From positions 1 to 23,970 of IMG/VR virus record IMGVR_UViG_3300032524_000183: a DNA stretch of 23,970 nucleotides; one strand, given 5' to 3'. Below, one piece after another: positions 6,887 through 13,386 of this stretch. The translations under genes were made by a program, and so were the position numbers. This DNA is from a virus. The notes under the pieces were generated by a model. That model had not been told where the DNA came from. It was given only the letters and a program-made list of their open reading frames with translations, and searched no databases. Positions within the stretch are counted from its first letter, which is position 1. Each line of letters opens with the position of its first letter.

Positions 6887-7122
6887 GGCGCGGCTGCCTT
6901 CCCGCCGGTGGTGTCGCCGGCATTGCCGCCGGCGGCTTCCAGGTCGGCCAGCCATTTATCCAGGGACGCGGGGAAGGCGGCGAGGCCGACGCCGGCGATA
7001 TTGAAGATCGGCGGGTTGGCCTTGCGCCGGATTTCGTAAACCTTGGCGCGGCTCATGCCCAGGTGCGCGCCGATGGCGTCGGCGCCATAGAGCGGTGTTT
7101 GTGGTTTGATGGCGGCGGTCAT
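6883..7122 (-). CDS. small helix-turn-helix DNA-binding protein (AlpA/MerR-like)
   Basis: 79 aa. Residues 10-60 have the small excisionase/AlpA-like plan: LYGADAIGAHLGMSRAKVYE (helix-turn-helix), a PPIFNIAGVGLAAFP wing, then SLDKWLADLEAA. The Ala/Gly-rich tail shows nothing. It is the second such protein in the operon, the other being at 1401-1640. This one is distant from int, so it is more likely an early transcription regulator than Xis, though neither role can be settled from sequence. Both ends are joined to neighbours by ATGA-type overlaps. Confidence 0.8.
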   Translation of the reverse strand: MTAAIKPQTPLYGADAIGAHLGMSRAKVYEIRRKANPPIFNIAGVGLAAFPASLDKWLADLEAAGGNAGDTTGGKAAAP

Positions 7123-7772
7123 GACGCGGCGCCGTCTTGCGGGCGCAGGGCCGCGAAGTGGCCCGGTTCGCCCATGGCGCCATGGGGGGCGCGGGGCGGA
7201 TAGGTAAAGGCGGCGGCGGCGGCGGCGGTGAGTGCGCCGTCGAGGGTCAGCAGACGGTCGGCGATTTCCAGGATCAGGCGGTTAGGCTGGCACCAGGGCG
7301 CGGCTTTGACCAGGGCGGCGCAGGCGCGGGCCGCCGCTTCCACATGGTCGCTTATGGGGTCGCGGCCCGCCTCGCCAACGGGATTGGCGGGCATGGCCAA
7401 GGCCAGGGCCAGGGCCGGCGAGCGTGACAGGGCGGCGCGGCAGGCGATCAGGATGCGCCCGCCCGCCGTGCCGGCGACGATTTCGTCGCGAAAGGATAGT
7501 GCCAGCCGCACATGGCTGGCATCGGGCGCCCGCCATGGCATGGCATAGGGCGTTTCAATGTCGTGGCAGTACAGGCACAGCACGGGCGTGCTGTCCCTGC
7601 CAGCCAGGCCCCGGTCGCTGTGGGGCACACTGTAGGGCACACGGGCCGGGCGACGATAGCCGGCGCGGCCGGGGGAAATAGCCAGGATGACGCCATCGGC
7701 GCGCCAATCGGTGACGGCCTGGGCGATCTGGTCTTCCCGGCAAATAGCCAATGGGTGTGCGGCGGCGGGCAT
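7119..7772 (-). CDS. cysteine-phosphatase-like protein (CX5R, DSP/PTP-like)
   Basis: 217 aa. After a hydrophobic strand (GRILIA) comes ACRAALSRSPALALALAM, a CX5R loop with Cys111 and Arg117. This is the phosphate-binding loop of protein tyrosine/dual-specificity phosphatases, although the usual Gly is Ala here. HDIETP (70-75) sits where the family carries its Asp loop. PNRLILEIADRLL (163-175) matches the PNRxLxxLADxLL segment that I recall from the alphaproteobacterial PTP family related to COG5350. The spacing of all three fits that family. It is uncertain whether it is active; candidate substrates are host phosphoproteins. It is second in the leftward operon, 1 nt overlapped with the first gene. 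The C-terminal tail (190-217) shows nothing. Confidence 0.68.
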   Translation of the reverse strand: MPAAAHPLAICREDQIAQAVTDWRADGVILAISPGRAGYRRPARVPYSVPHSDRGLAGRDSTPVLCLYCHDIETPYAMPWRAPDASHVRLALSFRDEIVAGTAGGRILIACRAALSRSPALALALAMPANPVGEAGRDPISDHVEAAARACAALVKAAPWCQPNRLILEIADRLLTLDGALTAAAAAAFTYPPRAPHGAMGEPGHFAALRPQDGAAS

Positions 7773-8095
7773 CAGGCGGCGCCGTTGGGGTTGTTGCCGG
7801 TAGGGTCGTCGCCATAGTGGGCGAAGATTTCATCCTCGCCGGCGGCGCGGCGCAGGCCGCCGGGCGCCTGAATAATCCAGCCGTTGCCCAGGCGCCCGAC
7901 TAGAATGCCGTGGCCGAAGCCTTCGACGGCGACCCGGTCGCCGATGCGGTGGAGGAATGGCCGCGGTGGGCCTGGGGGTGGGTTTAGGGGTGAGGTTGGG
8001 AGTGCGGCGTCGGCGTCCCGGTAAAGCGCCTCGGCGGCCGCCGCGTCGAGGGCGCGCGTTTTGCGGTATTCGTCAAGATTGGTAATTTCCGCCAT
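7772..8095 (-). CDS. first gene of the leftward operon, SH3-like barrel protein, function unknown
   Basis: 107 aa. The N-terminal helix (ITNLDEYRKTRALDAAAAEA) is followed by a Pro-rich linker (PTSPLNPPPGPPRP). A small beta-rich part follows (RIGDRVAVEGFGHGILVGRL, GWIIQAP) that resembles SH3-like/KOW or CarD-type barrels in which GDRV...GxGxIVxR is common. I do not recognise a named family. The ATG at 8095 is chosen because a GGAG lies about 10 nt upstream. The frame continues to a TTG at 8167 that lies in the promoter's -35 box and cannot be transcribed from it. As first gene after the repressed promoter it would be the earliest leftward product. Confidence 0.72.
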   Translation of the reverse strand: MAEITNLDEYRKTRALDAAAAEALYRDADAALPTSPLNPPPGPPRPFLHRIGDRVAVEGFGHGILVGRLGNGWIIQAPGGLRRAAGEDEIFAHYGDDPTGNNPNGAA

Positions 8096-8138
8096 GACCG
8101 CTATCTCCGTTCCGTTCGGTATGTTCGGTGACGGTGGG

Positions 8139-8167
8139 AATTTGTACTCCGGAATGGAGTATGTCAA
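8139..8167 (-). promoter_or_regulatory. leftward early promoter (PL-like)
   Basis: Read on the minus strand there is a perfect -35 box TTGACA (8167-8162), a 17-bp spacer (8161-8145) and a weaker -10 box CAAATT (8144-8139). TACAAA, two bases earlier, is another possible -10. Transcription would start about 35-40 nt upstream of the ATG at 8095. The whole spacer is the operator palindrome described separately, so a bound repressor would block the polymerase. Confidence 0.7.
8145..8161. promoter_or_regulatory. operator, copy 1 (TACTCC-N5-GGAGTA)
   Basis: TACTCCGGAATGGAGTA is an inverted repeat with 6-bp perfect arms and a 5-bp centre. It is identical in 16 of 17 positions to the copy at 9903-9919 near the repressor and Cro-like starts. 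It fills the -35/-10 spacer of the leftward promoter exactly, as expected for a CI/Cro-type operator. Confidence 0.85.
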
Positions 8168-8245
8168 GAAAAATAATAATCGAATACGGGTTTATGAATT
8201 GTTTTCCGGTTCTGCTACCGTGTTTGCAGCCGTTGGGGGAAAGCC

Positions 8246-8587
8246 ATGACCGAGCGTATCAAGGTGATTGTACGGGGCAGCGAGGATGAGCCGTACCGGG
8301 TGGTGATCACGCGGGCGGACGGCGGTTTCACCGCCACCTGCACCTGCAAGGCCGGGCGTTATGGGCAGTGGTGCAAGCACCGACTGTGGGTATTGCGTGG
8401 CGAGACGAAGGGCGTGGTGGCCGGCGATGTGGCCGCCGCCGTGGCGCTGATCGCGGGCAGCGATATAGAGCTGTTGCTGGCCGACTATGCCGAGGCCGAT
8501 GCGGAAATGGCGCGTGTCAAGCGGCGGCGTGATGGTCTGGTTGGGCGATTGAAGGAAACTTTTGGCATCCACGGCAAGCCGAAATAG
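8246..8587 (+). CDS. small SWIM-type zinc-motif protein
   Basis: 113 aa. Residues 32-45 hold Cys32-x-Cys34-x8-Cys43-x-His45 (TCTCKAGRYGQWCKHRLWVL), the CxCxnCxH pattern of SWIM zinc motifs, after a beta-strand pair (YRVVITRADGGFTATC). A helical, charged C-terminus follows (YAEADAEMARVKRRRDGLVG). SWIM motifs bind DNA or protein in larger proteins such as SWI2/SNF2 relatives and RAD51 partners; as a lone small protein the role is unknown. A good GGGGGAAAG ribosome site precedes the ATG. It runs opposite to the operon at 7772-8095 and sits inside the immunity region, so it may be expressed in the lysogen. Confidence 0.8.
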   Translation: MTERIKVIVRGSEDEPYRVVITRADGGFTATCTCKAGRYGQWCKHRLWVLRGETKGVVAGDVAAAVALIAGSDIELLLADYAEADAEMARVKRRRDGLVGRLKETFGIHGKPK

Positions 8588-8616
8588 GCTGGCGTGGTTG
8601 ATGGAATAGAGCCGCA

Positions 8617-9102
8617 ATGGCGCTCTGGAGCAAAGACCTGGGGATTGAATTCACCGCCAGCCACCCTTTGGGCGATGGTTACCGCCTGGCCGTGGGCTGG
8701 TGCTATGACCTGCGCTGGGCATCCCGCGCGGCCATGGGTATCCGTTATCGGAAGGCGGCGCCGTCGTCGCGGCAAAACGGGGCCTGGGTGCGCCGAAATC
8801 CACCGTTTTTGAGCTTTGAAGTCGGGCATATTTTCTATGACCATCCCCTGCCAAGGGAGGGTCTCTGGCCGCAAACGTGGTATCTATTGACCTCGATCGT
8901 GCAGGTCGAAACGGCCACACCGGACACCCTTGACGGCAGTGAATTCCGGTCTGGTCAAGTGACCTTTGACGTGACGCCGGTAAAAGACGCGGAGAAAGTC
9001 GGGGCCGATGCGGTGCGGCATGTCATGAGCCAGGCGGATTTTGTTGAATTTCTGAGGCTGGGTAAGTCCGCCGCTAAAAAACCGGCTTCTGAACAAATTT
9101 GA
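8617..9102 (+). CDS. orphan hypothetical protein in the immunity region
   Basis: 161 aa with no family recognised. It is rich in aromatic residues in the first 110 residues (GWCYDLRWASRAAMGIRYR, FEVGHIFYDHPLP, LWPQTWYLL) and seems alternately beta-like; the last 40 residues are helical and charged (VGADAVRHVMSQADFVEFLR). No signal peptide or membrane helix is apparent. It follows the SWIM-motif gene by 29 bp on the same strand. Its last 29 bp overlap the convergent 3' end of the repressor gene. Genes placed like this often serve lysogeny (exclusion or host benefit), but that is inference from position only. Confidence 0.65.
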   Translation: MALWSKDLGIEFTASHPLGDGYRLAVGWCYDLRWASRAAMGIRYRKAAPSSRQNGAWVRRNPPFLSFEVGHIFYDHPLPREGLWPQTWYLLTSIVQVETATPDTLDGSEFRSGQVTFDVTPVKDAEKVGADAVRHVMSQADFVEFLRLGKSAAKKPASEQI

Positions 9103-9871
9103 TGCAGCCCAGAATTTCTGCCTCGTCGGCGTCATCGGGTTGATAGTCGATATCCCGTTTTTCCGGCGAAAATGAGCGCATCCGCTCGTCAAGGCCGTTG
9201 TGCCGGCGTGGCGTGGCCTGGATCATGATGGTATTCGGCAGGCGCTTGTTGCTGCTGCGTACGATAACGACGATATCCCCGGTCACCGAACGATCAATGA
9301 TCCCCGCCAATGTTTCGAAGCTGTCGTCCGCGCCGCGCGTGGTCAGGAAACGTTGTGCGACTACCTGTTGACCAATTTGTAATGGTCCCGTTAGGGCGTC
9401 GAGGCGTTGGACGATAAGCACGGTCTGTGGTGGATAGTCCATGTAATCCGCCGAGTCGTCTAAAATTTCGGCGGCGAAATAGTCGTCTGGATTTTCGAGC
9501 CGCCGCACCTGTACCCGGTCCAAGGGTTTGTTGGGCGCGTGAAAATGGCTGGGGTGCACGTCGCTTTCATGGGCGGCGATGGTTGTTGTCAGCGGCACGG
9601 TTGGTGCCGGTCGTTTGCCGAAAAGTTCGCTGGCATCAACCTGTAGCGCGGCGGCAAGTTTGCCAATTTCTTCCGATTTCAGGCGCCGTTCGCGGCGTTC
9701 GTAGTGCCCCACGGCATTGCCGCTAAGGCCGGCCAGATCGCCAAGCTGCGCCTGGGTGAGATTGCGCGCTTCGCGCAGCTCCCGCAAGCGCTCGGGCGCC
9801 GGGTCGTTTTCGGCGATTTGTGCTGACGCATTCATGGCCCCTTGAATGGCAAAGGTGTGCGGTTGCGTCAT
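9074..9871 (-). CDS. CI-like phage repressor (helix-turn-helix plus S24-like domain)
   Basis: 265 aa from the ATG at 9871; a second start at 9835 gives 253 aa and neither has a clear ribosome site. An HTH_3/XRE domain (RLRELREARNLTQAQLGDLA, GNAVGHYERRERR) lies in the first 90 residues. The C-terminal part (YFAAEILDDSADYMDYPPQT, VLIVQRLDALTGPLQIGQQV) has the fold pattern of S24/LexA-like domains, with a Ser where the catalytic one lies; I cannot place the usual catalytic Lys, so self-cleavage is uncertain. It is divergent from the Cro-like gene, with an operator copy 32 bp upstream of its start. It carries the only GANTC inside the phage (9453-9457). It probably maintains lysogeny by binding both operators. 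Confidence 0.85.
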   Translation of the reverse strand: MTQPHTFAIQGAMNASAQIAENDPAPERLRELREARNLTQAQLGDLAGLSGNAVGHYERRERRLKSEEIGKLAAALQVDASELFGKRPAPTVPLTTTIAAHESDVHPSHFHAPNKPLDRVQVRRLENPDDYFAAEILDDSADYMDYPPQTVLIVQRLDALTGPLQIGQQVVAQRFLTTRGADDSFETLAGIIDRSVTGDIVVIVRSSNKRLPNTIMIQATPRRHNGLDERMRSFSPEKRDIDYQPDDADEAEILGCIKFVQKPVF

Positions 9872-9902
9872 GTTGCAAATTTGAATTTCCACGCTTGCAC
9901 GA

Positions 9903-9919
9903 TACTCCGAAATGGAGTA
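9903..9919. promoter_or_regulatory. operator, copy 2 (TACTCC-N5-GGAGTA)
   Basis: TACTCCGAAATGGAGTA repeats the operator at 8145-8161 with one centre base changed. It lies between the divergent repressor (start 9871) and the Cro-like gene (start 9971). Clear -35/-10 boxes are not evident here. A weak -10 (TACATA, 9932-9937) would place the operator over the -35 region of a rightward promoter. Either way the site suits control of the lysis/lysogeny choice. Confidence 0.83.
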
Positions 9920-9970
9920 CACGGGAATAGCTACATATTGTGGGGCTTGCCCCGAATTGGGGAAGATGTT

Positions 9971-10219
9971 GTGAAACTTGGCCATTGGATCATCAGCGAA
10001 AAGATCAATTTCTCCGTTCTGGCGCAGCGCACGGGGTGCAAGCCCGACACGACGCGGCGGCATTGTCTGCCGATCGGCGACCCGGACCACCGGCTGCCAC
10101 GGATCGACATGATGCAGCAATATTATCTGCTGACCAACGGCGCCGTGACGCCGAATGATTTTTATGATCTGCCGGATCTGCCGGCGGTCCCTGCCGGCAA
10201 GCAGGCCGCCGATGGCTAG
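9971..10219 (+). CDS. Cro-like regulator
   Basis: 82 aa from a GTG at 9971, preceded by GGGGAAG about 5 nt away. The helix-turn-helix reads FSVLAQRTGCKPDTTRRHC. The ending YYLLTNGAVTPNDFYDLP is the typical 'xTxGxVTPNDFY' end of short Cro/CI-family regulators in proteobacterial phages. It is divergent from the repressor and first of the rightward early genes, which is the expected place for Cro. The frame upstream to 9842 crosses the operator and was not used. Its stop overlaps the next gene by 8 nt. Confidence 0.85.
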   Translation: MKLGHWIISEKINFSVLAQRTGCKPDTTRRHCLPIGDPDHRLPRIDMMQQYYLLTNGAVTPNDFYDLPDLPAVPAGKQAADG

Positions 10220-10655
10220 GCGCGGCTGGCGCAGCGCCGCGCCGTGGGCCGAAAGTGGCGACGATGCCCGGCTGTTGGCGGCGTGGCCGACGAAAAAAAC
10301 GGCGGTGGTTATTGCCCAGGAATTGGGGCGGTCGCTGTCGGCGGTATATAAAAGGTCCAGTTTGTTACGGTTGCCGGATCGGCGGACAATCGCGCGGATC
10401 GAAACGCCGGCCTCCGTGGTCGCGGCGGCGCCGCGCTATTACGACAAGGGCGCCGCTGGGCAGATTAAGAGGCGCGGCGCGCCGGGGGCTTTGCGCCGGG
10501 ATCCGCCGCCGGCCAGCGCCAACGAAAAGAAAATGCGCAAATGCCTGGGCGGCTGCGATCAACAATTCTGGTCTGATCATATCGGCCACCGCATTTGCCA
10601 TTCATGCGCCGGCCGTGGCCATGCGGTCGGCAATTCGAGAAGGCGGGGCGGATGA
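10212..10655 (+). CDS. GcrA-like DNA-binding protein with C-terminal zinc ribbon
   Basis: 147 aa. The first 60 residues (WAESGDDARLLAAWPTKKTA, VVIAQELGRSLSAVYKRSSL, LRLPD) form a helix-turn-helix of the SANT/GcrA type: W..E.D..L...W....IA.ELGRS..AV..R...LGL is the alphaproteobacterial GcrA layout. A basic, Pro/Ala-rich linker follows. The C-terminus carries Cys111, Cys115, Cys129 and Cys132 (KCLGGCDQQFW, ICHSCAGRGH), a zinc ribbon. In host cells GcrA activates transcription at CcrM-methylated GANTC promoters. Whether this one reads methylation is unknown; the resemblance is only in the N-terminal plan. It is likely an early or middle transcription regulator. Confidence 0.7.
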   Translation: MARRGWRSAAPWAESGDDARLLAAWPTKKTAVVIAQELGRSLSAVYKRSSLLRLPDRRTIARIETPASVVAAAPRYYDKGAAGQIKRRGAPGALRRDPPPASANEKKMRKCLGGCDQQFWSDHIGHRICHSCAGRGHAVGNSRRRGG

Positions 10656-10915
10656 GCAGCTGCCCGTTAGACGATGCCGCCCATACAATTCCGGGCCAGA
10701 TACCGGGGCGTTGGGCCTCGATCCGCGACGACGGCGTGACCGTCGAATTAATGGCCGGCAATGGCCGTCATTGCGTTTTCGTTCCCATGGAGCCGCGCCA
10801 TTTGTTGGCCCTGGGGGCGGATTGCCTGGAAGCCGCGCGGCGGCACCTGCGGCGCGCGGAATTGGCCGCCGAAAAGGCGCGGCGCGTGCCGCCGCCGCCC
10901 GGGGTCTTCAAATGA
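10652..10915 (+). CDS. small hypothetical protein, replication operon
   Basis: 87 aa. The first half is beta-rich (WASIRDDGVTVELMAGNGRH, CVFVPM) and the second is a long basic helix (RHLLALGADCLEAARRHLRR, AELAAEKARRV) ending in PPPPGVFK. The family is not recognised. The ATG overlaps the upstream stop (ATGA, 10652-10655) and its own stop overlaps the next ATG (10912-10915), so it belongs to a translationally coupled unit leading to the helicase. Confidence 0.72.
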   Translation: MSSCPLDDAAHTIPGQIPGRWASIRDDGVTVELMAGNGRHCVFVPMEPRHLLALGADCLEAARRHLRRAELAAEKARRVPPPPGVFK

Positions 10916-11790
10916 ATAGGGCGGTTGAAAGCCCGTCTAATAATGCCGACGCCGGGGCCGGCCGGGCGGCGGCTTTTGATGCATTGGGCAAGGCGGTCGC
11001 GGCGGCCGGCAAGGCCCAGGCGCAGATCGAGGCGGATATCTATCATAAGGCCCTGTTGGCGGCGGTCGTCGCGGGCCGGCCGGGTCGGGATTTGACGGCG
11101 GGTTTCGCGCCGCTGATCAAGCCGTTGGGCCTGGGCCTGGCCCGCGTCGAAGGGGTGCGGGTGTCGGGCCGGGCCGGGTTGTGGCAGCCGGTCGATGGTG
11201 GGGTTGGAATGGGTGTCGGTTCTGGTATTGGTGGGCGCCTGGCCCTGATTATCCCGGCGCGGGTCTATGAAATTTTTAACGTCCCGGCGGATGATTGGCA
11301 GCCCGCGCGGTCCTTCGCCGTGCCGACCGTCATTGACCTGGTCGCCGTCGATCCCGCCGCGCCAATGCGCCACGCCCTGCGCTTTGGCGTGGCGGATTGT
11401 TTGGGCGCGCTGGATCCCGCCAGCCGCGAGGCGCGCCTGTTCTCGACGCCGATCGCCTGGTTGCGCGGCGCATTGGCGTGGCAGTGGGCCGAGACGGGGC
11501 GGGTGGCCGAGGCCGAGGCGGCGGCCCGCGCGGCCGGCGCGGATCCCGATGCCGATCCTAATGCCCGTGCCGTGCCGCCGGGCCGGCACGGCCTGTGCGT
11601 GCTGCGCCCGGAAACGGCGAAGTGGCCGGCGCTGTTGTCTGGCAAGACGCAAATCTGGTGCGACCGGCCGGCCTATGGCGCGGCGATCACCGCGCGGCTG
11701 AAAGCCGACCGCAAGCGCGAGGCTGGGCGGCTGCCCAGGATTTTGACGGGCCGGGGTGCGGCGCAAAACCGAGGGGCGGGTGCGGTATGA
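10912..11790 (+). CDS. replication-associated hypothetical protein upstream of the helicase
   Basis: 292 aa. Residues about 125-185 (FAVPTVIDLVAVDPAAPMRH, ALRFGVADCLGAL, STPIAWLRGALAW) match a family that I recall from phage and prophage primase/helicase loci: a 'DLVAxDPxxPxxWxLRxGxAxxLG' stretch followed by 'PLAWLR'. It is often annotated only as hypothetical. No zinc or Toprim metal motifs typical of a primase are evident. The 5' part (40-110) is Ala/Gly-rich and helical. It is coupled on both sides (ATGA at 10912 and at 11787). It may help load or prime for the helicase that follows, which lacks its own primase domain; this is inference. Confidence 0.72.
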   Translation: MNRAVESPSNNADAGAGRAAAFDALGKAVAAAGKAQAQIEADIYHKALLAAVVAGRPGRDLTAGFAPLIKPLGLGLARVEGVRVSGRAGLWQPVDGGVGMGVGSGIGGRLALIIPARVYEIFNVPADDWQPARSFAVPTVIDLVAVDPAAPMRHALRFGVADCLGALDPASREARLFSTPIAWLRGALAWQWAETGRVAEAEAAARAAGADPDADPNARAVPPGRHGLCVLRPETAKWPALLSGKTQIWCDRPAYGAAITARLKADRKREAGRLPRILTGRGAAQNRGAGAV

Positions 11791-13163
11791 GCAATAATTA
11801 TTTCGGCGAGGAACTGGCCGGCGAATTCGGCGACCCGCCCGATACGGCGCCGCGCGAGCCGCCGGTCACCAGGATTGTCGAGGCCATGTTAAAGGCGACG
11901 GCGTTCAAACGGGACCGGCCGGGCAATGTCTATCGCTTTACCGGCAAGTGGTGGGAGGAATTGTCGGCCGCCGATCTGGATCACCTGGCCTTTGCGGCCG
12001 ACACGAAAAACACCTCGGCGCACCGGCGCAGCGAAATCGTCAAGCTGTTGGGCGTGCGCGCCCATGACATGGTTTTCGAGTTCGGCGGCGTGGCGTCGTC
12101 CGAAGTGGCGTTCGAGAACGGCGTTCTGGACGTGCTGACCGGGCGCCTGCGCCCGCACCGGGCCGAGGACTATCTGGAAAGCGTGCTGCCCTGGGAATGG
12201 GATGGCAAGGCGATCTGTCCGGTCTGGCTTTCAACCCTGGCGACATTCTTTGGCGAGGAATGCAGCGACGGCCGGCACGATGCCTTGCAGGAATTCGCCG
12301 GCTATATCAGCCTGTCGACCAACCGTTTCAAAAAGGCGCTGTTGCTGATCGGCGATGGTGATACGGGCAAGAGCCTGATTACCGATATCTTCACGGCCAT
12401 GGTGGGGGCTGATCGCACCAGCCAGCTATCGTTGGAGCATATGGACGATCCGACCCTGCGCGGGGTGATCAAGGGCGCGCGGCTGAATGTGGCCTCCGAA
12501 GTTTCCAGCCGGGCGCCGATTTCCGATGCGGGCTTTAAGGCCCTGATCGCCGGTGATCTGGTGTTGATTAACCGCAAGTACCGGCCGGCGGAAATGTACC
12601 GGTCCATGGCCAAGCATGTCTTTGCCGCCAATTCGCTGCCGCCCATGCGGGGGAAGGCGGCGGAAGTATTGAGCCGCTTTGTCATGCTGCCCATGGACCG
12701 GGTGATCGTACCCAGGGATCAGGACCCGAACCTGGCCGACAAGCTGCGGGCGGAAATGCCGGGCATCATGGCCTGGGCGATCGCCGGCGCCCGGCGTTTG
12801 TTGGAGGCCCAGGGGCGGTTCACCGTCATTACATCGAGCGCAGATGTGCTGGAAGACTGGAAGGCCGAAGTGAACCCGATGGTCGATTTCAATTTGGAAT
12901 GGATGGTGCGGTCCCAGCACGAATTCGTTTCGTTGGAGGAAATCGCCGAACGGCTGCGCAAGAAAATGCACCATCAAATAAGCACCCGGCAGGTGGGCAA
13001 GTGGTGCCGGGCCATCGGCCTGGAAACCGATACCAAGCGGGTAAGGGCGGATGGGCGCACCGTCAAGGCGGTGATCGGCTGGGTGATCGCGGGCAGCCCT
13101 GTTGCGCTGTCGATCGGGGCGTTCGATGGCGAGGAAACGCCGCCCGATATTGACAAAATCTAG
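11787..13163 (+). CDS. superfamily 3 helicase, phage/plasmid P4-type primase-helicase C-terminal part
   Basis: 458 aa. Residues 105-140 (VAFENGVLDVLTGRLRPHRA) are the D5_N region found before SF3 helicases. The ATPase core has Walker A GDGDTGKS (189-196), the acidic strand after it (ARLNVASE, 231-238), the sensor segment KHVFAANSLPP (276-286) and an Arg after it (LSRFVMLPM). The C-terminus (about 370-430) holds a winged-helix-like domain. A P4-type alpha protein would have an N-terminal primase of some 350-400 residues; this one has none, so the primase is either separate or host-borne. It unwinds DNA at the origin, possibly the repeat array directly downstream. It overlaps the upstream stop by ATGA. 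Confidence 0.9.
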   Translation: MSNNYFGEELAGEFGDPPDTAPREPPVTRIVEAMLKATAFKRDRPGNVYRFTGKWWEELSAADLDHLAFAADTKNTSAHRRSEIVKLLGVRAHDMVFEFGGVASSEVAFENGVLDVLTGRLRPHRAEDYLESVLPWEWDGKAICPVWLSTLATFFGEECSDGRHDALQEFAGYISLSTNRFKKALLLIGDGDTGKSLITDIFTAMVGADRTSQLSLEHMDDPTLRGVIKGARLNVASEVSSRAPISDAGFKALIAGDLVLINRKYRPAEMYRSMAKHVFAANSLPPMRGKAAEVLSRFVMLPMDRVIVPRDQDPNLADKLRAEMPGIMAWAIAGARRLLEAQGRFTVITSSADVLEDWKAEVNPMVDFNLEWMVRSQHEFVSLEEIAERLRKKMHHQISTRQVGKWCRAIGLETDTKRVRADGRTVKAVIGWVIAGSPVALSIGAFDGEETPPDIDKI

Positions 13164-13197
13164 CCTTCGGGTGGGCCGGTTGGCCGCCTGATCGGGC

Positions 13198-13347
13198 GTT
13201 ACCGAAGGGGATTTCGTGTTACCGGGTTCGGTAACGCGGCGCAAGATTGTTTCAAGATGTTACCGAAGCCGGTAACAGGCGCGGCCTTCGGTAACGGGCG
13301 ATTGTCGTGGCGGATCAAGGGCTTGGCAACATTGTTACCGTGTTACC
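13198..13347. repeat. cluster of GTTACCG/CGGTAAC repeats, candidate replication origin
   Basis: The heptamer GTTACCG, in either direction, occurs at 13198, 13218, 13229 (reverse), 13259, 13270 (reverse), 13289 (reverse) and 13334; GTTACC (with A at the seventh base) starts at 13342. Two pairs form 18-bp inverted repeats with a 4-bp centre, GTTACCGGGTTCGGTAAC (13218-13235) and GTTACCGAAGCCGGTAAC (13259-13276). A further copy lies at 13424-13430 in the next gene. Centres in the first six are spaced by about 20, 11, 30, 11 and 19 bp, near multiples of the helical turn. The gap just after the helicase gene is where an iteron-type origin would be expected. Regulatory operators for the downstream gene are the alternative. 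Confidence 0.7.
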
Positions 13348-13386
13348 AGAATTGTCTTATTTGTTTACTAGAGAAAGGGGTAAGGG

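Noticed and set aside
7772-8167. TTG start at 8167 for the first leftward gene
   Set aside because: It lies inside the -35 box of the promoter; the ATG at 8095 has a GGAG ribosome site and a normal leader.
9842-9970. Upstream extension of the Cro-like gene
   Set aside because: Would translate through the operator; no ribosome site, while the GTG at 9971 has one and starts at the usual family position.
12426-13244. 272-aa minus-strand open frame opposite the helicase
   Set aside because: Antisense to a clear SF3 helicase; His/Arg/Pro-rich with no domain.
13198-13347. CRISPR array
   Set aside because: Units are only 6-7 bp, in both orientations, with irregular short spacing and no cas gene.
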